Source: Vandiemenella viatica
Taxonomy: Eukaryota; Arthropoda; Insecta; Orthoptera; Morabidae
Direction of reading: 5' to 3'
DNA: 64,000 nucleotides
Assembly (NCBI GenBank): GCA_031002005.1
Contig: CM061918.1
Coordinates: 60,021,478-60,085,477, forward strand
This document shows positions 57,498 to 64,000 of the stretch, one piece after another. The notes beneath the pieces were generated by a model, which saw nothing but the letters and a program-made list of their open reading frames with translations, searched no databases and had not been told where the DNA came from. The translations under genes and the position numbers were made by a program. Each line of letters opens with the position of its first letter. Positions within the stretch are counted from its first letter, which is position 1.

Positions 57498-57713
57498 TTA
57501 AAAGAAGTCATTCGGAAGTTCATCGCTGTCAGATTGAGCTCCCGATATTAATTTGTCTATGTCTTCACTATAATTTTGTTCCAAACCTTCATCCAAACGT
57601 GATCTTTTTGGTGGCTGAAGCAGGAATTCAATTTCCGGGGTTAATGTAGGTGTGTCAATTTCTTTTAATGATAAGCCTTCTTTCATATCGCCATCCCTGA
57701 AGCCTGGGAACAC
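57498..57713 (-). CDS. unrecognised acidic ORF within the Merlin element
   Basis: 71 residues reading EIDTPTLTPEIEFLLQPPKRSR (first and last parts) and ending SDSDELPNDFF. It is acidic, with a basic PPKRSR patch like a nuclear signal. On the minus strand an AATAAA follows near 57410. It could be the C-terminal segment of the element's own protein; no family is recognised. Confidence 0.35.
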   Translation of the reverse strand: MFPGFRDGDMKEGLSLKEIDTPTLTPEIEFLLQPPKRSRLDEGLEQNYSEDIDKLISGAQSDSDELPNDFF

Positions 57714-58168
57714 TCTTTTAATATTTAGGAGAAATTTGCATGATTTTAGAACCTTTGTTGTTATACTTATTCAGTACATTTTGTCGATACCAGTACAGTG
57801 TCATGTATTGGTGGAGAAGTTTTGCAGATCGTCGACATTTGATACTTTTTTCAGTAATTTATTCAGAATTTCTAAATCGTTTATGGTGTTCGTTTTGTCT
57901 GTTTGGTTAACAAATTATCCTATACTATGGTTTGTTTGCAAATGTAGGCTACAGTTTTGGTAGAGAACATTTTCTCAATACCAATGTATTGTTTTGCACT
58001 GTCTGTGCATTTCTTTGACGAATCATGGTGAATGTACCGATAGACATATCACCTCAACTTCTTTTTACTTTTCGAATTAACTTTGAAGAAAAGGCCAGAC
58101 TTGGTTTCTTTGCAGTATATTCCTAACACAGTTATTGTCATGTGTTCCGTCAGACGGCCACGATTGTA

Positions 58169-59022
58169 CAGGGCGTTCGCCGGAAAACGCTACCCTCCCA
58201 GTCTGTTGCCGTCGGCAACTTGCTCGGTCAGTAGGGCCAGCAGTTTCCGCCACACGGCACCATGAATCACCGCACTGTTTAACACCTCCGCTGCCCCAAC
58301 AGTGCAGTGCAGTGTCCCTTACATTGTTAAGAACGGTTTCTTTGCATTGTAGATAGTTTGTGACTTCAGTCGCTTGTTAATCAGTGTTGTGAATAAACGT
58401 TTCTTTGCGGTTTGGCTGGTGTGGGGCTTCATACTCTTATTAATCTGTACCCTGTTTGAGTGTGAGTAAAATTATGGTACGTTACAGTTTGCAACAAATA
58501 ATATTTCTCTATGATACATATGTGAAGAAGAAGTCGTTTAAAAAGTGTCGCAGTAAATTTCGTCGCGAAATTCCTGGCCCTTTACTGCCAGCTAAATCAA
58601 CAATTCTGCGTCTGGTTAAAAAAGTAAGAGAAACGGGTTCATTTTTTAACAAAAAGAGACTGTCGGTCAACCGTATTCTCACAGAGGAGAAAATTGACGA
58701 TATCGCTTTTCGACTAGAACAGTCACCCAAAAAATCATTAAGTCAGTTAGGGCAGCGTGTGTCTCGAAATATGTTCAGAAGATGTGAAATGTGCATTACA
58801 CAAGAGGGTCAACACTTCCAGCATCTTTTATAAGGTAAGCTAATGAATTACGTCACATTTAAATGCTTAGCACACAAGTTTATGAAGTTTATGAAGCGTA
58901 ATTATTATGAAATAGTCCGCGGCCGACGGTCGAACAATGCCGGAAACTGAGCGCTCGCTCGCCGGGAGCAGTTTCTTCCTTGTAGCGCTAACAGTGGGTT
59001 GCGTTTCCCGGCGAACGCCCTG
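58169..59022 (+). mobile_element. 854-bp Tc1/mariner-type element, non-autonomous
   Basis: The inverted ends are CAGGGCGTTCGCCGG on both sides. TA lies at 58167-58168 and 59023-59024, the target duplication of this superfamily. It contains a short frame with the transposase DNA-binding domain and no catalytic domain. It interrupts the Merlin transposase and is therefore the younger insertion. Confidence 0.88.
58474..58833 (+). CDS. mariner-type transposase N-terminal domain, truncated
   Basis: Begins MVRYSLQQIIFLYDTYVKK and continues KSTILRLVKKVRETGS, then RILTEEKIDDIAFRLEQSP. This is the bipartite helix-turn-helix DNA-binding region of mariner-type transposases (also called a DUF4817-type domain), including the usual ETGSxxxxxR linker. 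The frame ends after about 120 residues and the DDE/D catalytic domain is absent. It could still bind the element's ends, which is speculative. Confidence 0.65.
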   Translation: MVRYSLQQIIFLYDTYVKKKSFKKCRSKFRREIPGPLLPAKSTILRLVKKVRETGSFFNKKRLSVNRILTEEKIDDIAFRLEQSPKKSLSQLGQRVSRNMFRRCEMCITQEGQHFQHLL

Positions 59023-59771
59023 TATTTTCTTTTTGTCAGAAATGTCTCGTCTATCTGGACCGTCTTACCTTCACCGCCCAGTACAGTGTCGGTATGGGAA
59101 GATATGACTTCAGTTACTTCCCAACAAGAACTATAATAGTCAACAACTATACCCCAACTGATTTCTTTTCCATTATTTGAATAACGCCAATATTTTAGGT
59201 TCTCAAATACATCATTAATTTTCATGTTTATGGTGAAACTAATAATTATTGCAACAGTCTCCGTAAAATAAATTCTACAACAACATCCACCGAAGAAAGT
59301 ACATTGGCATGGATTTATGGTACTGTTGCACCACTTTTTTGTCCTTTTTGTTGCGCATCTCCATATCCATCCAAATTTTCAACTATGCCATATACCTCGC
59401 TTGCAATTAATTTGCTAAACGAGGTGTATATATTGAAATTGTCTAATTGTGGATATAGCAGTGGATGTTTTTCACGCATTTCGGAGTAAGAAACACCGCG
59501 AAAAAACGCTACGAGTTTTTCATATTAACAAGAATGTTGTTAAGGTGACAGTCGAAAACTGAAGTAGTTACTTCTAGATAAAGGCACTATAAATTTGTAT
59601 TTATAGATAAGCGTCTTAATGTTATTAACGGCGACCTTAAGTTTGATTCTTTGCTCATTATGGTGAAAATACGTCAAACTAAAAACTAGTTTTTTTTTCA
59701 ATTTCCTATAGGTTGGCAGACATGCGCAATGACTTATATTATTAGCATCGTATGTGTTACAATAATCTATG

Positions 59772-60108
59772 GTACAATAAGGCAGCGCTGAGCGTAGTTT
59801 ACTACTGAATGTTCTTTATGTCATTTCTGGGTTTGTACACGGAAGATCTACACGAATTCCTTTTTTTATGAAACAATGATCTCTCTAATATATATCTACG
59901 TTAATTTTTAACAGGTAAGAATACATATTTCTTACATAATAAGTAGTAGTGAAGTGTATATTTTCCTTTCATTAAGATGTGATATCTCGGAAACTAAGCG
60001 AGATACCAAAAAAATGTATTCTTCATTTTCGATTTGTCTCGTCGAGATTCATCAGAATCAGCCATCAAATCCTTAATATTTCAGTGCCTCGGATATCGTA
60101 GTATTGCC
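59772..60108 (-). repeat. right inverted repeat of the Merlin element
   Basis: Partner of 55597-55932. Both arms contain a GAGATATC-type palindrome (CTCGGAAACTAAGCGAG) and related sequence recurs at 48053, 60228 and 60870. Confidence 0.88.
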
Positions 60109-60227
60109 CAATGTTTTATTAAGCAGTTATTTTTCTTAACAATACAATTTAACTTGACTGTAGTGTCTATTTGTAATGGCTTGACAATTACAAAAATAAT
60201 ATCACTTCCATTATTTACTAACTTTCT

Positions 60228-60998
60228 GGGCAGTTCTATCATTACCGTGGCGCCACAACCTGGTAATGAATTCTTGTAAAACTCGACGAAAAAAAAATCG
60301 AAAATAATGAATAATTTTTTTGATATCTCGTTTGGTTTTCGAGAGCATATTAACAGCAACCACTAAGAACAAAATAAAACACCTATAGTGCAAACCTATC
60401 GTGTTGATATAGTGGCTTTGGTGAATTTTTAGTAGCTTTGGTGAAGCTGTTTAGGTTGATATGATCCCTGAACCGATAATTTTTGTGTTATTTTTGCAGT
60501 GCTGCTAAAACTTCACGGTTGTGGAGCGTCCCACATTTGGCATTTTTAATTTAATTCGAGGCAACTATTCCGAAAAAGGATAGTGCAAAACGTGTTGAGG
60601 GAATTATGAGGAAGCAGTTAATCCAAACTTCAACAGGTCAGTACCAGTTTTGGGATGATGGAGAGGATCCCCTTCTACCAATTTTTTTTTTGGTCCAGGC
60701 TGGATCTCACTTAACCTCCCCACTTTTGAGATACAATGTCTCGACACTTAAATTATTGTTTATTTTGATTTGTCTCGTTCAGTTACGTTCGAATCGAATT
60801 TATCATCAAATTTGGCTGTGGTGAAATTTTTCTTCTCGTCCACGCAGCATTGCAACTTAACCACGTCAATTGTGAGATACAATATCTCGAGAACTAAGCG
60901 AGATATCAAAAAAATTTATTCTTTACTTTTAATTTGTCTCGTCAAGTTACATAAGCATCCATCATCAATTGCGGCGCGACGGTAATCGTAGAATCCCC
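60228..60998. mobile_element. non-autonomous Merlin-type element, about 770 bp
   Basis: The left terminus GGGCAGTTCTATCATTACC and the inverted right terminus GGGGATTCTACGATTACC resemble the ends of the 55597 element, and about 130 bp of each arm pair (60228-60360 with 60870-60998). The flanks AACTTTCT and AATTTCTG suggest an eroded duplication. The interior holds two successive module-plus-arm units (60690-60830, 60838-60990) and a segment also found at 55110-55325. Confidence 0.6.
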
Positions 60999-61046
60999 AA
61001 TTTCTGGCACTACATAAATATATGTATGGGATATATATGAGATCAA

Positions 61047-61438
61047 GTTTACATCGCGATACGGTTAATGTAATAATGCGCGCCTGTGATAGAAGTTTTA
61101 TATTCCGGCGGCAATTTTAGCATAGGTTGAAATGTAGCCTGGACCAGAATGACAACCTTTAATCCGGGTGGGGTAGCACATTCTCCACAAGCGAAAAACT
61201 GTTACTGACCTGTTTGAAATTTAAGCTGCTTTCATGAGCGTCATGTTACTAACGTAATTGTGATTGATGTAGTCGCATATTTATGGCGCTCTATGCGACC
61301 TGTAACAGGATTTAAACGAATTTTAGTATAATATCAGTACAATTAATTTGGTTTTAATTTACTTTGATTTTAGTGGCGACAAACTTTTGTCGTCATCAAT
61401 TCACCCACTTTTAAGTAAACTGTATCGCGATGTAAACT
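61047..61438. repeat. inverted-repeat element with GTTTACATCGCGATAC ends
   Basis: GTTTACATCGCGATACGGTT at the left faces its reverse complement (GTATCGCGATGTAAAC) at the right. The interior has a plus-strand module copy (61122-61150) and, in reverse orientation, the CAGGTCAGTAACAG segment seen near 55300 and 60640. No target duplication was found. Confidence 0.6.
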
Positions 61439-61490
61439 ACTACCATTCAAATAAGAATTAGCATTTACTAAAATCCCAAGTGTTTGGTGG

Positions 61491-62195
61491 GCTCCACGTC
61501 AATACGTCGAAACCTACAAATATTGACCTATCGGTTTGAAATTTGGTACACACATTCCTTAGGCGATAAAATTTGATTTAAAGTGTATAACGTAAGCTTC
61601 GAATAAGTAGAAATGAGGAAAAATCACTCGAAATGTGGGAGATGCATACATGTTATTACGCAAGAAATACACGTTAATAGGTGTTGACATTTATTCCACG
61701 TGTTTTTAAGTCTTCATTATTGAATAAAAACTGCTTCCCACATGCAAATTGAAGATACGTAATAAGTAGAAAATCATGTAACATTTACGATTTCTCTGTG
61801 CGGGCTGACATATTGTTTTTCAGTGCTAAGATACATTGCATGGCAGCCTACCTTACAGGGAAAAACATGGCGTCTACCGTAACGAATGTTTGATACACAG
61901 TATTTAAGTAGGTTTAATTTTTTGCTAATGGCAGTTGTGGTTAGGTTGAAATGCAGCCTGGACCAAGAATTAAGAGTACGAAACACACAGAATAAATATA
62001 GACATGTAATAACGTGTATTTCTTGCGTAATAACGTGTGCATCTACCCACATTTGAAGTGATTTTTCCTCATTTTCACGCATTCGAAGCTTATGTTATAC
62101 ACTTTAATTCAAATATTATCGCCTAAGGAAAGTATGTACCAAATTTCAGACCGATAGGACAATTTTTGTAGGTTCCGACGTATTGACGTGTTACC
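61491..62195. mobile_element. foldback MITE with GG ends and 8-bp duplication
   Basis: Arms of about 190 bp at 61491-61685 and 62000-62195 pair closely, with shared strings such as ACGTCAATACGTCG and TTACGCAAGAAATACACG. The ends are GGCTCCACGTC and, inverted, GGTAACACGTC. The flanks GTTTGGTG (61483-61490) and ATTTGGTG (62196-62203) match at seven of eight. GG ends and 8-bp duplication again fit a Merlin-type origin. The interior carries a module copy at 61929-61960. Non-coding. Confidence 0.72.
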
Positions 62196-62267
62196 ATTTG
62201 GTGACAATGCATATTGTTAAGCTAATAATTAGGTAAAAATGCTATTGTATACACCAATGGAAATCTT

Positions 62268-62300
<33 letters not shown>

Positions 62301-62860
62301 TGGCTATGGCCGATAAGGCTAAAAGCCATTAAAATAAATAAAATAATAATAATACCAAATTCATTCCCAGGAGATTTGTAAATGTTGGAATAAGGTTTCA
62401 GTGCTTATTTGCGTTCAATAATATATCTTTGTCTATTAAAAAAAAAAAATGAAATACACAAAACATGTTTTTAAGATCACGGAAATATGTTACATCTACC
62501 TACAATCGTTGGGATGGAGCAAAGAGCTCTTTCAGAAAATATTTTTTTGTTATATGTTTATTACCCGATCAGCAAGTTTAGTTTGAAAGGATAAAGTTGT
62601 CTTTTACAAATCATAGCATTCTTATTATCATAGTTGAGATCAGCCCACTAGGGCCCCTCAGTAACTACATATCAGTGGTACAGTAAATATTTTGCGACAA
62701 TATTGAAAACAGTGTAACAGCAACACGAACAATTATTAGTATTAAAACATCAATATATATATAAAACAGTTATCAGTGTGAAAATAGTAGTTAAATCAGT
62801 TGTAATGAAATTGATTTAAGATAATTACACATTTGTTCACAGAATATATACAGTTTTTTA
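62196..62860. other. intergenic stretch with A-run and short LINE-tail-like fragment
   Basis: An A run of about 29 ends at 62299. It is followed by CTGGCTATGGCCGATAAGG and an AATAAATAAAATAATAAT tail, which looks like the 3' end of a LINE or SINE. The rest is AT-rich with nothing recognised. Confidence 0.4.
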
Positions 62861-62879
62861 GTTTTCAGCGCTGAGCAAC

Positions 62880-64000
62880 ATATGGTTTACTGCTTCATTC
62901 CTTCTTCAGAGTCACTGTTCAACAGATAAATGTCTTGAGGAAGGCGTTTTTTTTAGTCTAGTTTGGCTCGTTCTTTTTCCTAGATCATATAACCGCGCCC
63001 TAGGTACTGCATTCATTCGTTTTATAAAATTTTTAGTTTGTTGCCTTATGAATTCATTAATGTAAGAAATATTTAATTCTCGGTGTAGCTGACTGTTGCG
63101 TACGTACCATGGTGAGTTCACAGCTAATCGGAGAACTTTATTTTGGAATATTTGTACTCTGTATAACTTGCTACGACTAGCATATTGGACATGTGTATGT
63201 TATGAGCGGTGGTAATATCATTTTGTAAATTAATAGGCAGCATTCTGTTTCTAATGATGATTTTCTATTTAATACTGGGTATAGTTTGTACAATCTGGCA
63301 TGGGTTTGGTTTATTCTATTATTAATGTGTGTTTTCCACGTTAACCGCCTGTCGAGGTCGACACCGAAGTACTTAATTGATTGGTAGGGTGAGTTCCATT
63401 AATTTTATTTCCCATGATGTTTATCTCTGATTGGTTTAGCGGGCGTCTCAGTGTGAAAATTTTGGCTTGACATTTTCCAAGTTCTAGAGATATTCGCCAG
63501 TGATTTAACCATTCGGTTAATTGTGCAATTACATCCTGTAGGTAATTGCGTGCGTTTTGGATGTCGTTATGTGAAGTGTATACTACTGTGTCATCAGCAT
63601 ACGTTGCAGTCGAGGTATTTGTGAAAGTTGGAATGTCCGACGTGTATATGTTGAAAAGGGTGGCCCCATAAACAGACCCCTGTGGGACTCCTGCTATTAC
63701 CGGTCGTGCTGTGGATATTTTTGTGCCCAAGCGTTCTGTAGAAAGATTTCTAAGATTTTGTACAAATTTAGAGACATTCCTGTATTTTTGAGTTTATATA
63801 AAAGTCTAGTCTGCCATACTTTGTCAAATGCCTAGGCAACATCGAGAAAAGCAGCTAGGGTGTGATGTTTAAGTTCAAAGCCCCTTGTGACGTCTTCAAC
63901 CAGGCGTAGTATTTGGTGTGAGGTTGAGTGCATCGGGCGAAATCCCAATTGACGTGGTGGGATGGTTCCCGTAGCATCAAGGAAGGAAGTTAGCCGCGTC
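62880..64000 (-). pseudogene. Jockey-like LINE reverse transcriptase, runs off the window edge
   Basis: Minus-strand frames read, in order from the right edge, PPRQLGFRPMHSTSHQILRL, AFLDVA followed by a stop and AFDKVW, then AGVPQGSVYGATLFNIYTSD, TYADDTVVY with the catalytic YADD, and WRISLELGKCQAKIF. The C-terminal tail is near 62912-63121 (ARLYDLGKRTSQ). These are reverse transcriptase motifs 2 to 7 of the Jockey group. A stop before AFDKVW and a shift after 63341 show it is broken. Confidence 0.82.

Larger units (their letters stand above)
57960..59490 (-). pseudogene. Merlin (ISXO2-like) transposase relic, interrupted
   Basis: The minus strand reads ISWGIVVDYYSSCWEVTEVI, then GGEGKTVQIDETFLTKRKY. 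At this point the 854-bp mariner-type element interrupts it. Beyond the element the same protein resumes as NRGRLTEHMTITVLG and YCKETKSGLFFKV. ExDE and RKYNRGR are hallmarks of ISXO2-like DDE transposases (first catalytic Asp in the DE). Other stops and shifts are present in the N-terminal and C-terminal parts, and the later catalytic residues are not readable. Confidence 0.78.
55597..60108 (-). mobile_element. 4.5-kb Merlin-type DNA transposon with long inverted repeats
   Basis: Inverted repeats of about 340 bp, roughly 85% alike by eye, lie at 55597-55932 and about 59772-60108. The ends are GGGGATTCTACGATATCC and, inverted, GGCAATACTACGATATCC. The exact 8-bp target duplication CAATGTTT is at 55589-55596 and 60109-60116. 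Inside are an ISXO2-like transposase relic on the minus strand, a 12-unit minisatellite and a mariner-type insertion. An 8-bp duplication with an ISXO2-like (IS1595-group) transposase defines the Merlin superfamily. Long terminal repeats and the internal array are unusual for it. Confidence 0.85.

Overview
This window looks like nuclear DNA of an insect, most likely a polyneopteran (cockroach, termite or stick-insect grade). It is AT-rich, has multi-kilobase introns with canonical GT/AG borders, and is dense in eroded transposable elements. A repeated tRNA-derived SINE with the box-B motif GGTTCGAATCC resembles SINEs described from termites and relatives. The taxon is an inference; no species is assigned.

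The only confidently recognised host gene is tropomodulin (tmod), which caps actin filament pointed ends. It runs on the plus strand across about the first 39 kb. Its start lies left of the window. Six internal coding exons (861-1028, 10085-10208, 13586-13806, 18436-18590, 21278-21374, 23360-23507) join in perfect phase. They encode most of the tropomyosin/actin-binding linker and the leucine-rich-repeat cap. The sixth ends in phase 1, one base into a codon. Downstream, over 15 kb, at least four short open segments (27890, 30092, 33709, 38769), plus three weaker ones, follow 3' splice sites in exactly that phase and each reaches its own stop. The best reading is a set of mutually exclusive last exons that swap the C-terminal helix of the capping domain.

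The tmod introns hold Tc1-like transposase remnants (1.5-2.0 and 3.2-4.8 kb), a piggyBac relic with TTAA ends (15.1-17.2 kb) carrying a nested hAT MITE with a perfect 8-bp target duplication, a hAT element (22.1-23.0 kb), SINEs, and G/C-tract-rich Harbinger-like MITEs. All three full-length copies of that MITE sit inside copies of the same SINE.

From 39 to 46 kb the sequence is intergenic, with mariner remnants. From 46 to 49.5 kb lies a CpG-rich block with candidate but unrecognised coding exons on both strands, split by a 5'-truncated LINE. From 50.5 to 54.4 kb are two minus-strand CR1-like LINE fragments, one with an ORF1 esterase domain. From 55 to 62.2 kb is a nest of Merlin-type DNA transposons. 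The main one is a 4.5-kb element (55597-60108) with roughly 340-bp inverted repeats and an exact 8-bp duplication. It carries a 12-unit minisatellite and an ISXO2-like transposase relic that a TA-flanked mariner-type element interrupts inside a motif beside a catalytic residue. Shorter elements with GG termini and 8-bp duplications, several carrying copies of the minisatellite module, lie nearby and at the window start. The last kilobase holds a Jockey-like LINE running off the edge.
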